Source: JASHPR01 sp963833885 (lineage in GTDB: Bacteria; Actinomycetota; Actinomycetes; Streptosporangiales; Streptosporangiaceae). Taken from it: a stretch of DNA of 64,000 nt. Where the stretch lies: contig CAWHZU010000016.1 in NCBI GenBank assembly GCA_963833885.1, positions 62,001 to 126,000 of the forward strand. The letters run 5' to 3'. Below, in pieces: positions 36,794 to 45,405 of the stretch (its first letter is position 1; each line of letters opens with the position of its first letter). The notes beneath the pieces were generated by a model that saw only the letters and a program-made list of their open reading frames with translations, had not been told where the DNA came from and ran no database searches. A program made the translations under genes and the position numbers.

Positions 36794-37291
36794 ATGCGGA
36801 TGTTCCTGCTTACTACGCACATAGCCGCGGGCAGCTTAGGCCTTCTGGCCGGGCCGATGGCGATGCTGATGCCGAAGCGGCCCGGCTGGCATCCGCGGCT
36901 TGGCCTGGCCTATCAGCTGCTGATCGCCCTGCTGTGCCTGAGCGCCGGCGGCTTGGTCATCCTCAAGCCAAGCCTGTGGTGGCTTGGCGTGATCGCGGCG
37001 CTGACGTGGGCCGCGGCACTCGGCGGATGGTGGGCACGACGGCACCAGCCTCGTGGCTGGCTGCAACTGCACGTCAGCCTGATGTGCGGCTCCTACATCT
37101 CGCTGGTCACGGCGCTGCTCGTGGTCAACTTTCCGGGATCACCGATCGCCTGGGTGGCACCCACGGCGGTGGGCACCCCGCTGATCACCTGGACGAACAT
37201 CCGGCTGGCCCGCCGGGCCGCCCGGCGGTCGGCCCCCCGGCCGCGGCGGCGCCTCAGCTGTACTGGACCGGGAGCCGCTTCATCCCGTTGA
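36794..37291 (+). CDS. DUF2306-like four-helix membrane protein
   Basis: 165 residues from ATG 36794, chosen for GGGAGG five bases upstream; in-frame ATGs at 36710 and 36767 fall in or next to the operator array. HIAAGSLGLLAGPMAMLMPKRPGWHPRLG is typical of DUF2306. Four to five transmembrane helices are present, with a basic Arg-rich tail that overlaps the end of the convergent cyp125 gene by 38 bases. It is the likely target of the adjacent PadR. Confidence 0.75.
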   Translation: MRMFLLTTHIAAGSLGLLAGPMAMLMPKRPGWHPRLGLAYQLLIALLCLSAGGLVILKPSLWWLGVIAALTWAAALGGWWARRHQPRGWLQLHVSLMCGSYISLVTALLVVNFPGSPIAWVAPTAVGTPLITWTNIRLARRAARRSAPRPRRRLSCTGPGAASSR

Positions 37292-38480
37292 GCCAGCCCG
37301 AGCGCAGCCGCCGCGGCTCACCGGCCAGCCGGATGCCCGGCATGTGATCGGCGATCGCGTTGAAGATCAGGTCGATCTCCAGCCGGGCGAGGCTGGCACC
37401 GAGGCAGAAGTGCGCCCCGCTGCCGCCGAAGCCGAGGTGCGGGTTGGGGCTGCGGCGGATGTCGAACCGCTCGGGATGGTCGAAGACGTCCTCGTCGAAG
37501 TTGGCCGAGCGGTAGAACAGGCCGACGCGCTGCCCGGTGCTGATCTGCTGCCCGCCCAGGGTGGTATCGGCCAGCGCGGTGCGCTGGAACACCGTGACCG
37601 GGGTCGCCCACCGCACAATCTCGTCGGCCGCGGTGTCCGGCCGCTCGGCCTTGAATAGCTCCCACTGGCCGGGGTTCTCCAGGAACGCGTGCATCCCGTG
37701 CGAGATCGCGTTGCGGGTGGTCTCGTTGCCCGCCACGGCGAGCAGGATCACGAAGAAGCCGAACTCGTCCGATGACAGTTCCCCACCGTCGACCTGGGCG
37801 TTCACGAGCTTGGTGACGATGTCGTCCCTCGGGCACTGCCGGCGGTCCTCGGCCATCACCATCGCGTAGCCGACGAGTTCGGCCGCGGCCGCCGCCGGGT
37901 CGCCAACGTACTCGGGGTCGTCGTAGCCGACCATGTCGTTCGACCAGTCGAAGACCTTGCGGCGGTCGTCCTGGGGCACGCCGACGAGTTCAGCGATCGC
38001 CTGCAGCGGCAGTTCGGCTGCCACGTCGGTGACGAAGTCGCCGCTGCCGCTGGCGATGGCCTCGGCGACGATCCGCTCCGCCCGTGCCGACAGCGCCGAG
38101 CGCAGGTTGTTGATGGCCCGAGGGGTGAAACCCCGCGAGACGATGCCGCGCAGCTTGGTGTGCTGCGGCGGATCGATGTTGAGCATGACGAACCGCTGCA
38201 GTTCGATCTGCTCCCGGGTAGCGCCGTCCTGATGGCGGATGATCGCGGTGTTCTCCCAGGTGGAATAGTTGTCGTTGTCTCTGGAGACCGCCACGACGTC
38301 GGCGTGCCTGGTGACCACCCAGTAGCCCTCGTCGTCGAATCCGCCCACGCCCCGCGGCTTTCTGTTCCACCACACCGGGGCCGTGCGCCGCAACTCGGCG
38401 AACTCGTCCATGGGCAGGCGGTCGGCGTACATGTCAGGGTCGGTGAAGTCGAAGCCCGGCGGGATGTTGGGCTCAGTCAC
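37254..38480 (-). CDS. cyp125: CYP125-like steroid C26-hydroxylase
   Basis: 408 residues, very similar to M. tuberculosis CYP125A1: NIPPGFDFTDPDMYADRLP at the start, I-helix AVAGNETTRN, DEIVRWATPVTVFQRTAL, FYRSANFDEDVF and heme loop FGGSGAHFCLGASLAR with Cys359. CYP125 oxidises the terminal C26 methyl of cholest-4-en-3-one to the acid, the first step of side-chain attack. It is divergent from fadA5, as in mycobacteria, with two KstR-type sites between. Redox partners are not encoded nearby. Confidence 0.94.
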   Translation of the reverse strand: MTEPNIPPGFDFTDPDMYADRLPMDEFAELRRTAPVWWNRKPRGVGGFDDEGYWVVTRHADVVAVSRDNDNYSTWENTAIIRHQDGATREQIELQRFVMLNIDPPQHTKLRGIVSRGFTPRAINNLRSALSARAERIVAEAIASGSGDFVTDVAAELPLQAIAELVGVPQDDRRKVFDWSNDMVGYDDPEYVGDPAAAAAELVGYAMVMAEDRRQCPRDDIVTKLVNAQVDGGELSSDEFGFFVILLAVAGNETTRNAISHGMHAFLENPGQWELFKAERPDTAADEIVRWATPVTVFQRTALADTTLGGQQISTGQRVGLFYRSANFDEDVFDHPERFDIRRSPNPHLGFGGSGAHFCLGASLARLEIDLIFNAIADHMPGIRLAGEPRRLRSGWLNGMKRLPVQYS

Positions 38481-38505
38481 GACTGCCTCCGCTAGCGCTC
38501 TGAAC

Positions 38506-38519
38506 TGAAACGTGTTCTA
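38506..38519. promoter_or_regulatory. KstR-type operator, cyp125 side
   Basis: TGAAACGTGTTCTA matches the TnnAACnnGTTnnA consensus, 26 bases upstream of the cyp125 ATG. Confidence 0.75.
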
Positions 38520-38570
38520 GTTTGATTGAATCACGCTGCGTGGCGTTGCGGAATGTCCCGCGGGGCTGAT

Positions 38571-38584
38571 TGCAACACGTTCTA
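38571..38584. promoter_or_regulatory. KstR-type operator, fadA5 side
   Basis: TGCAACACGTTCTA matches the TnnAACnnGTTnnA consensus, 34 bases upstream of the fadA5 GTG and 65 bases from the cyp125-side site, so each divergent gene has its own box. Confidence 0.75.
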
Positions 38585-38617
38585 CGATGAACATCGGCGA
38601 GCGCAAAGGAGCGGGCG

Positions 38618-39781
38618 GTGGGCAACGCGGTGATCGTGGAAGCGGTCCGGACCCCGATCGGCAAGCGCGGCGGGGTGCTCGCCGGACTGCACGCGGCCGA
38701 GATCCTCGGCTGTGCGCAGCGCGCCCTGGTGGACCGGGCCGGCATCGACCCCGGCGAGGTCGAGCAGGTGGCTGGCGGCTGCGTGACCCAGGCGGGCGAG
38801 CAGTCGAACAACATCACCCGCACCGCCTGGCTGCACGCGGGACTGCCGTACCAAGCAGGCTGCCAGACTCTCGACGCCCAGTGCGGCTCGGCGCAGCAGG
38901 CCGCTCACCTGGTGGCCGGGCTCATCGCGGCCGGCGCCATCGAGGCGGGCATCGCCTGCGGCGTGGAGGCGATGAGCCGGGTGCCGCTGCGGGCGAACGT
39001 GGGGACCGAGTCCGGCTCGCCCAGGCCGGCCTCATGGGACATAGACCTGCCGAACCAGTACCTCGCCGCGGAGCGCATCGCGAAGCGGCGCGGCCTCGAC
39101 CGCGGCCAGATCGACCGCTTCGGCTTGCGCTCGCAGACCCTGGCCCAGCTCGCCTGGGCGCACGGACGGTTCGACCGCGAGGTGGTCCCGGTCACGGCCC
39201 CGGTCCTGGACGCCGACCACCAGCCGACCGGGGAGTCCCGTACCGTCGACCGGGACCAGGGCCTGCGTGAGACCAGCCTGGAGGCGCTGGGCAAGCTCCG
39301 GCCGGTGCTCGAGGACGGGCTGCACACGGCGGGTACGTCCTCACAGATCTCGGACGGCGCAGCCGCGGTGCTGCTGCTCGACACCGACCGGGCCAGGGCG
39401 CTGGGCCTGCGGCCACGGGCCCGGATCGTCGCCCAGTGCCTCGTCGGCGCCGAGCCCTACTACCACCTCGACGGGCCAGTCGCGGCCACCGAGCGGGTGC
39501 TCAAGCGCAGCGGCATGGTGCTCGGCGACATCGACCTGTTCGAGGTCAACGAGGCGTTCGCTTCGGTCGCGCTGTCCTGGATGAGCGTGCACCAGCCCGA
39601 TCCGGAACGGGTCAACGTCAACGGCGGCGCCATCGCGCTCGGTCATCCGGTTGGCAGCACCGGCGCCCGCCTGATCACGACGGCCCTGCACGAGATGGAA
39701 CGGCGGGACGCGTCCACGGCGCTGATCACCATGTGCGCCGGGGGCGCGATGGCCACCGCGACGATCCTCGAACGCCTGTAG
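38618..39781 (+). CDS. fadA5: FadA5-like steroid side-chain thiolase
   Basis: 387 residues from GTG 38618 (AAAGGAG upstream). All thiolase sites are present: Cys89 in DAQCGSAQQ, NEAFASVALSW, NGGAIALGHPVGSTGARL with the catalytic His, and the second Cys in MCAGGAMATA. It matches FadA5 of M. tuberculosis along its length (IGKRGGVLAGLHAAE, SWDIDLPNQYLAAERIAKRRG, AGTSSQISDGAAAV). FadA5 releases acetyl- or propionyl-CoA from 3-keto side-chain CoA esters. Confidence 0.94.
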   Translation: MGNAVIVEAVRTPIGKRGGVLAGLHAAEILGCAQRALVDRAGIDPGEVEQVAGGCVTQAGEQSNNITRTAWLHAGLPYQAGCQTLDAQCGSAQQAAHLVAGLIAAGAIEAGIACGVEAMSRVPLRANVGTESGSPRPASWDIDLPNQYLAAERIAKRRGLDRGQIDRFGLRSQTLAQLAWAHGRFDREVVPVTAPVLDADHQPTGESRTVDRDQGLRETSLEALGKLRPVLEDGLHTAGTSSQISDGAAAVLLLDTDRARALGLRPRARIVAQCLVGAEPYYHLDGPVAATERVLKRSGMVLGDIDLFEVNEAFASVALSWMSVHQPDPERVNVNGGAIALGHPVGSTGARLITTALHEMERRDASTALITMCAGGAMATATILERL

Positions 39782-39782
39782 C

Positions 39783-40706
39783 TCAGCCGTCCCTGAGGAT
39801 GGCGTTGATGATCTTGGCCGTGGCGGCGGCGGGCGTTGCTTCCAGGCACAGGCGTTCCATCACCGCCATGTAGTGATCGACGGTCTCGCGCTTGTCGAGG
39901 TAAAGCGCGCTGGTGAGCTGCTCGAGGTAGACGACGTCGGGCAGATCACGCTCGGCGAAGCGCAGGATGCTGAACGGGCCGCCGGCGGCAGCGTGGGCCC
40001 CCGCCGAGAACGGGATGACCTGGATGGTGACGTTGGGGCGCTCGGCGGCCTGCAGGATCTGCTGCAGCTGACGGCGCATCACGCCGGGGCGCCCGGCCGG
40101 ACGGCGCAGCACCGCCTCGTCCAGCACCGCCCACAGGTGTGTTGGCTGCGGGCCGGTCAGCAGCGCCTGGCGGCCCATCCGCAGCGCCACCCGCTGCTCG
40201 ATCTCTTCGGGCGGCTCTCCGTCATGGCCGAGCAGGGTGACCGCGCGCGCGTAGTCCTCGGTCTGCAGGAGACCGGGCACGAACTGGATCTCATACGTCC
40301 GGATGCTGACCGCGGCCTCTTCCAGGCCGACGTAGGACTCGAACCACGCGGGCATCACGTCGGAGTAGTCGTGCCACCAGCCGTGCGAGCTCGCGCCGCG
40401 GGCGAGCTGACGCAGCGCGGCGCGCTGCTGCTCGTCGGTGACCTCGTAGAAGGTGAGCAGGTCGGCGATGTCACGGTCCTTGAAGCCGACCCGGCCGGTC
40501 TCGAGCCGGCTCATCTTGGAACCGGACGCCCTGATCACCTCTCCGGCGTCCTCGAGCGTGATGCCGCGCTCTTCGCGCAGCCGCCGCAACTGGGCGCCGA
40601 GAAGCCTGCGCGGCACCGTGGGTCCGATACCGGGCAGCCCGACGACGCGGGCTACCGGATGGCCGTTGGCAGGACCGGAGCTCTCCGCGGGCCGAGCCAT
40701 GATCAT
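39783..40706 (-). CDS. XRE family regulator with DUF5753 domain
   Basis: About 307 residues. The HTH lies at ~35-85 (LGAQLRRLREERGITLEDAG, SGSKMSRLETGRVGFKDRDI) and the DUF5753 domain at ~100-300 (WFESYVGLEEAAVSIRTYEI, FVPGLLQTEDYARAV, VLDEAVLRRP, VQVIPFSAGAHAA-like block). Such proteins are abundant in Streptomyces and relatives and often pair with a small DUF397 protein; none is seen here. ATG 40706 is favoured because AAAGG is six bases upstream. Confidence 0.87.
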   Translation of the reverse strand: MIMARPAESSGPANGHPVARVVGLPGIGPTVPRRLLGAQLRRLREERGITLEDAGEVIRASGSKMSRLETGRVGFKDRDIADLLTFYEVTDEQQRAALRQLARGASSHGWWHDYSDVMPAWFESYVGLEEAAVSIRTYEIQFVPGLLQTEDYARAVTLLGHDGEPPEEIEQRVALRMGRQALLTGPQPTHLWAVLDEAVLRRPAGRPGVMRRQLQQILQAAERPNVTIQVIPFSAGAHAAAGGPFSILRFAERDLPDVVYLEQLTSALYLDKRETVDHYMAVMERLCLEATPAAATAKIINAILRDG

Positions 40707-40888
40707 CTGCATCCTTTACCGGCGACTAGACCACCGCAGTGTCCCATGTCTACTGCTTTTGTGCCAAGGTCATCACGGGCCGGATCGCTCATTTCTGCTC
40801 GGACCAGGGCGTGTTGCGAGATGATTCCCCTGCACTGTTAGTCATCGGCAGCGTTATGGGCCGGAAATGGTGGGGGGTTGATGCTGGC

Positions 40889-41686
40889 GTGCGGAAGCTG
40901 CATGTGCTGGCCACCGGGCTGGTAGTCCTCGCGGCGTTTGCCGCCATCGGGGTGCCCGTCGCGGCCAGCGCCACGTCGGCTGCGGCCGCGCCCGCTGCCT
41001 GCCGGCACACGTTCGTTCCCGCCTATCCGTGGTCTTCCACCTTCTGGACGCGGGCGATCAGCAGCAAGCCGACGCCCGGCGTCATGATCCTTAACGTCAC
41101 CGGCACCGGCGCCGGCACGGCAGCGGTGCCGCATTTCCAGTCGCTGGTCAAGCGGGCGAAGAAGGCGGGCATCACCGTTCTCGGCTACTCGTCGACCGAG
41201 TACGGACAGCGACCGGCCGCCCAGGTCGAGGCGGACGCCAAAAACTACAAGGCCTGGTACAAGGTCAACGGCATGTTCCTTGACCTGACCGCCAATGGCA
41301 GCGGCGAACTCGGCTATTACAAGAAGCTGGCCAGCTACATCCACACGGTCAACCCCGGCTCGGTGATCTGGCTGAACGTCGGCGCCTACCCGGCCCGGGG
41401 CTACATGTCGGTCGGCAACGTCGTGGTGGCGTTCGAGGGCAGCTACGCCAGCTACCGCGGCCAGCAGGTTCCGTCCTGGACGTCGCACTACCGGGCGCGC
41501 AGGTTCGCGGACGTGATCTACGCGACCCCCGCCTCGGATCTCGCCGGCGCGGTCAGCCTGTCCAAGCACCGCAGGATCGGCAGCCTGTTCGTCACCAACC
41601 TGGCCGGGTCGCCCGATCCCTACAGCGCGCTGCCCAGCTACTGGAGCAAAGAGGTCAGCGACGTCGCCGCGGGCTGCGCCGGCTAG
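40889..41686 (+). CDS. Secreted Spherulin-4-like / glycosidase-like barrel protein
   Basis: 265 residues from GTG 40889; an ATG at 40855 is an alternative. A signal peptide is evident (VRKLHVLATGLVVLAAFAAIG then an Ala-rich cleavage region). The mature part has VPAYPWSSTFWTRAI, PGVMILNVTGTGAG, AGITVLGYSSTEYGQRP and MFLDLTANGSGELGYYKKL, the pattern of spherulation-specific family 4 proteins, which fold as TIM barrels related to polygalactosamine hydrolases. Substrate unknown; probably extracellular. Confidence 0.72.
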   Translation: MRKLHVLATGLVVLAAFAAIGVPVAASATSAAAAPAACRHTFVPAYPWSSTFWTRAISSKPTPGVMILNVTGTGAGTAAVPHFQSLVKRAKKAGITVLGYSSTEYGQRPAAQVEADAKNYKAWYKVNGMFLDLTANGSGELGYYKKLASYIHTVNPGSVIWLNVGAYPARGYMSVGNVVVAFEGSYASYRGQQVPSWTSHYRARRFADVIYATPASDLAGAVSLSKHRRIGSLFVTNLAGSPDPYSALPSYWSKEVSDVAAGCAG

Positions 41687-42432
41687 ACCCGCACCGGCCG
41701 CCAGGCCTCCGGGTCGCCGGGCGCGGCGGTGAAGTCGTACCGCAGCCCGGCTCGCGACAGCGCGACCAGCGAGATCGACGTGGTCCCCCAGATCCGGCCG
41801 CCGCCGAGGTCGCGCCGCACGATCAGCGCACGCGGGTCCTCGGGGCCGAGGCCGTCGCCGTCCAGCAGCGGCAGCCAGGCTCCCCAGGCCAGCGAGACCG
41901 GATCGCCAGGCCGCGGCGCTGGGCGCTGCGCGCCGTGAAGCCGCGGCAGGAAGTGCTCGATGCGCGCGCGCTCATGATCCATGGCGCCCCGAAGCTCGCC
42001 GTCCAGGCCGCTGTTCACCACGACGTGCAGGCCGGCCGGCAGCTCGCGCTCGTCAAGCTCGGCGCCGTCCCAGCTGCACAGCACGGCCCGTCCCAGCTCG
42101 GCGATCAGCAGGTGGAACGGGTCGAAGTCGGCGAGCCCGGCGCGCTCGAGCTTCCCGTGCTCGGCGGCCTGCAGCGGCAGGGTGCCCCTGGTCCGACGCG
42201 ACCCTTCCGGCGCCATCCGGCCCCGGGCGTTCAGGACGCAGGTCACCCGGGGCGTCGCTGGCGCCACGGCCAGCCACGTTCCCCCGGCCTGCAGGTCCAG
42301 CCCGCCGATCAGCCCTGGATGATCCGGCCAGTGCCGGCCAGGGGGCTCCCAGGCCCGGTCGGCGAGCTCATCGCGAACTCCGGCAAGCAGCAACGGGCCA
42401 TCGGGGTCGACGCTCACGATCGCGGTGCACAT
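41683..42432 (-). CDS. NRDE (TANGO2-like) family protein
   Basis: 249 residues starting MCTAIVSVDPDGPLLLAGVRDEL, so Cys2 would be the N-terminal residue after Met removal, as in Ntn-hydrolases. VLNARGRMAPEGSRRTRG is the variant of the family's NxRDE-like signature, and GLHVVVNSGLDG is a conserved block. The biochemical function of the family is unsettled. The stop overlaps that of the convergent secreted protein by 4 bases. Confidence 0.78.
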   Translation of the reverse strand: MCTAIVSVDPDGPLLLAGVRDELADRAWEPPGRHWPDHPGLIGGLDLQAGGTWLAVAPATPRVTCVLNARGRMAPEGSRRTRGTLPLQAAEHGKLERAGLADFDPFHLLIAELGRAVLCSWDGAELDERELPAGLHVVVNSGLDGELRGAMDHERARIEHFLPRLHGAQRPAPRPGDPVSLAWGAWLPLLDGDGLGPEDPRALIVRRDLGGGRIWGTTSISLVALSRAGLRYDFTAAPGDPEAWRPVRV

Positions 42433-42522
42433 GCCTCTATTGGACCGCGAAGCCCGGATGCTGCGACGATGAGGTGCCCGCAGGCAGATCGCCGCGGGCA
42501 CACGTCTGGAAGGCGGTCGCCG

Positions 42523-43185
42523 ATGGCGCTAGAGGTCAAGCGGCTGCAGCTGGCGAAGCTGCGCGGTCTCGACGGGACGCAGTGGCCGGTGCACGGCTTC
42601 GTGGTCACCCACCCGGACGGCGCGGTGCTGGTGGACACCGGCGTCGGCGGCCCGGACGAGATACTCAGCGACTGGCGAGTGGTCAACCGCTCGGCCGCTG
42701 ACGCGCTCGCCGAGCTCGACATGACCCCGGGCGACATCGGCCTCGTGATCAACACGCACCTGCACTTCGACCACTGCGGGCAGAACGCCGTGTTCCCGCA
42801 CGCCCCGTTCTACGTGCAGCGGGCCGAGGTAGAACGTGCCAAGCGGGAGGCACGGGAGCTGTACGACTGGTTCGGCTTCATGGACGCGCAGTTTGAGTTG
42901 CTCGACGGCGACGCCGAGGTGCTGCCCGGCCTTTCGGTGATCACGACGCCCGGGCACACCGTGGGCCATCAGTGCGTCGTGGTCCAGTCCGGCGACGGCG
43001 CCCCCGACGTGCTGATCGGGGACGCCGCGTACACGCCCCGGCTCTACCAGGGCGCGCCCGACGAGGAACTGCCGGATGGCCAGGCGAGCGACCCGGTCGC
43101 GTGGCGAAACTCGCTGGCTCGGATCCGGAAGACCGGCGCCGCGAGGGTGCACTTCTGCCACCACAGTGACGTCGTGCACTCCTGA
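42523..43185 (+). CDS. MBL-fold hydrolase, N-acyl-homoserine lactonase family
   Basis: 220 residues from ATG 42523 (GGAAGG upstream). It has NTHLHFDHCGQNAVFPHAPF (HxHxDH motif followed by the AHL-lactonase-like spacing), TPGHTVGHQCVVV (His), LIGDAAYTP (bridging Asp) and VHFCHHSDVVHS. The layout fits the AttM/AiiA group; the natural substrate may be another lactone or ester. Confidence 0.82.
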   Translation: MALEVKRLQLAKLRGLDGTQWPVHGFVVTHPDGAVLVDTGVGGPDEILSDWRVVNRSAADALAELDMTPGDIGLVINTHLHFDHCGQNAVFPHAPFYVQRAEVERAKREARELYDWFGFMDAQFELLDGDAEVLPGLSVITTPGHTVGHQCVVVQSGDGAPDVLIGDAAYTPRLYQGAPDEELPDGQASDPVAWRNSLARIRKTGAARVHFCHHSDVVHS

Positions 43186-43221
43186 CCGGCCCACCGGCGA
43201 GCGCGCAGGCGGCGCTCAGGC

Positions 43222-43479
43222 TCAGCCGAGCTTGAACGGATCCCGGCTGACGCCGCTCAGCTCCACCCACACCGTCTTCAGCGCGGTGTACTCGTCGATT
43301 GCCGCGAGCCCGTTCTCCCGGCCGAAGCCGCTCGTCTTGAACCCGCCGAACGGCGCCATCGCTCCGACGGCGCGGTAGGCGTTTATCCAGACCGTGCCCG
43401 CGCGCAGGCCCCATGGCCATCCGGTGCGCGCGCGATCGTCATGTCGTTGCAGGCCCGCGGGAGAACCGTTGGCTGCCAT
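43222..43479 (-). pseudogene. Aldehyde dehydrogenase C-terminal fragment
   Basis: An 85-codon frame from ATG 43479, with AAGGAGGG upstream, ends in LRAGTVWINAYR, VGAMAPFGGFKTSGFGREN and AIDEYTALKTVWVELSG, the last ~60 residues of an aldehyde dehydrogenase. The ~420 preceding residues, including the catalytic Cys and Glu, are missing. Another frame just upstream reads NDMTIARA, a further ALDH-like piece, so at least one indel separates the two. It is a decayed gene even though it has an apparent start. Confidence 0.75.
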
Positions 43480-43534
43480 CGAAGCCCTCCTTGCCATCAT
43501 GGCCATCATGACTCTCATTAGGAGGCTGGCTCCG

Positions 43535-44551
43535 ATGGCGATCTCAATCCGAGACCTCGAGGAGGCTGCGGCCGCGGGCTGGCGGGCGCCGGAGGAGACC
43601 ACTATGAGAGGGGATCGGAGAGGGCAGGGGAGGTGGGTCGGGGGCGGGGGCTGGCTGCTGCGCGCGGCCGGCGGCTTCACCGGGCGGGCAAACAGCGCGC
43701 TCGCGACCGGGGACCCCGGCATGCCGCTCGCCGATGCCGTCGGCGAGGTCTGCCGCTGGTACACCGTGCGCGGGCTGCCCGCGCTGGTCTCGGTCGCCTA
43801 CCCCATCGGAGATCCGGACGCCGACCCGGTGGACCGGTTCCTCGCCGGGCGCGGCTGGCCGGTGCGCTCCGGCGCTGCGACCGTGATGACCGCCGCGTCC
43901 GCAGATGTGGCAGACGCCGCGGCGGACGCGGCCGCGGCCGTGCGCGTCGACCTGGCCGCCGAGCCCGACGAGGCGTGGCTGGGGCGGTACCGGTTCCGCG
44001 GCCAGCCGCTGCCGCCGATCGCCCGCAGGCTGCTGCTGTCCGCGCCGTGGCAGCGGTTCGCGTCGGCGCGCGAGGAAGGCGGCACGATCGCCGTCGGCCG
44101 GGTGGCCGTGGCGGACGGCTGGGCCGGCCTGACCGCGGTCGAGGTGGACCCGGCCCACCGCCGGCGCGGCCTCGGCCACGCGATCACCGGCGCGCTGGCC
44201 GCGGCCGCCGTGCAGCGCGGCGCCCCCAACCTGTACCTGCAGGTCGAGAACGACAACACGGCAGCGCGCGCCCTGTACCGCCAGGCCGGCTTCACCGACC
44301 ACCACGGCTACCACTACCGGCTCGCTCCGGAGACGCGGGAGGCGCAGGGGGCGCGGAAGGCGCATGGGGAGCATGAGGAGCGCGGGCGGTCGGCCCGGGG
44401 GCACGCGAGCGGCGCGGCTCAGCGCACGAACTCGAGCGCCTTATCGATGTTGTATTCCACGATCCGCAGCATCGGCTCCCGGTCGGGAAAGTCGCCGTCG
44501 AGCAGCCGCAGCGGCCCCGCGATCAGCGACAGGTGCATCGCGAGGCGGTAG
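43535..44551 (+). CDS. GNAT family N-acetyltransferase
   Basis: 338 residues from ATG 43535 (AGGAGG nine bases upstream). A family-specific N-terminal part (RWVGGGGWLLRAAGGFTGRANSALATGDPG) precedes the GNAT domain (~170-270) with the acetyl-CoA loop VEVDPAHRRRGLGHAI and LYLQVENDNTAARALYRQAGF. The expected end is at HYRLAPE; the extra ~70 residues are low-complexity and overlap the opposite-strand phosphotransferase by 133 bases, which suggests loss of the original stop. The substrate is unknown. Confidence 0.8.
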   Translation: MAISIRDLEEAAAAGWRAPEETTMRGDRRGQGRWVGGGGWLLRAAGGFTGRANSALATGDPGMPLADAVGEVCRWYTVRGLPALVSVAYPIGDPDADPVDRFLAGRGWPVRSGAATVMTAASADVADAAADAAAAVRVDLAAEPDEAWLGRYRFRGQPLPPIARRLLLSAPWQRFASAREEGGTIAVGRVAVADGWAGLTAVEVDPAHRRRGLGHAITGALAAAAVQRGAPNLYLQVENDNTAARALYRQAGFTDHHGYHYRLAPETREAQGARKAHGEHEERGRSARGHASGAAQRTNSSALSMLYSTIRSIGSRSGKSPSSSRSGPAISDRCIARR

Positions 44552-45404
44552 AAGCGCAGGCGCTCCTCGTCGAGCCCGTCTTCGCGCAGCAACCGGTAGT
44601 GCTCGCCGAAGCGCAGCCGCAGGAACACGTGCTCCCACTCGACGTCGAAGAACATTAGGCCCTCGATGTCGATGAGCACCGGCTCGCCCCGCTCGTCGAT
44701 CAGCACGTGATCGGGCCCGAGCTCGCCGTGGATCAGCCGGTAGTCGGCCCGGGGCTGTACCGCGGCGGCCAGACCGGCGGTGACGGATTCCAGCTCGGCG
44801 CGGGCGGCGGCCACGCGGCCCACCCGCGACGCCGCGTCGGCGAGATGGCCCAGGGCCCGGTCGAGCACGATCTGCTCACACGTTCGGGCCGCTGGCGCGA
44901 CGCCGCTGCCGGCCAGAGCGACCCTGCCGATGTGACGGCCGCGGCAGCCGTACATCGCCCGCAGCGCCGCGGCAAGACGGGCCAGGGCCTGCTGCGCGCC
45001 GGGCTCGGCGCGCTCCAGCCACTGCTCCAGGGTTCCGCCGCGCACGTCCTCCACCAGGGCGATCTCGGCCGGGTAGACGGCCAGGGTGCGGTCGAGCAGG
45101 TACACCCGCGGCGTGCGCACGCCCACCGCCGCCAGCCGCGCGCCCGCCGCCTCGAACAGGCCGGCCCCGAGGCTTCGCCGAACGGCTCCTCGTCGGCGGC
45201 CGGGCCGCGCGGCGCTGGCCAGTAGTTTTCCGCCGCGGCCCAGATATAGCCGATCACCGTGCGGCCGTCGTCGAGCGACAGCCGGTAGACGCCCTTCTTG
45301 CTGCCGCCACGGAGCCGGCGTACCGCGGCCAGCCTGCGGCCGGGCCCGAACGCGACGCGCACGACCGCCTCGAGCTCGTCCCGCGCCGCGGGACCGCGAG
45401 CCAC
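44419..45404 (-). pseudogene. Aminoglycoside phosphotransferase-like kinase gene, frameshifted
   Basis: GTG 45404 opens ELEAVVRVAFGPGRRLAAV, RRLRGGSKKGVYRLSLDDG and GYIWAAAENYW, the N-lobe of an APH-type kinase. Near 45165 (CCCC run on the plus strand) the frame breaks and the rest, AAGARLAAVGVRTPRVYLLD to the stop at 44419, continues in another frame with YRLIHGELGPDHVLID (Brenner motif, Glu replacing the usual Asp) and VLIDIEGLMFFDVEWEH. Inserting one base restores ~329 residues. GTG 45404 follows the methyltransferase stop by 1 base. Confidence 0.78.
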
Positions 45405-45405
45405 C

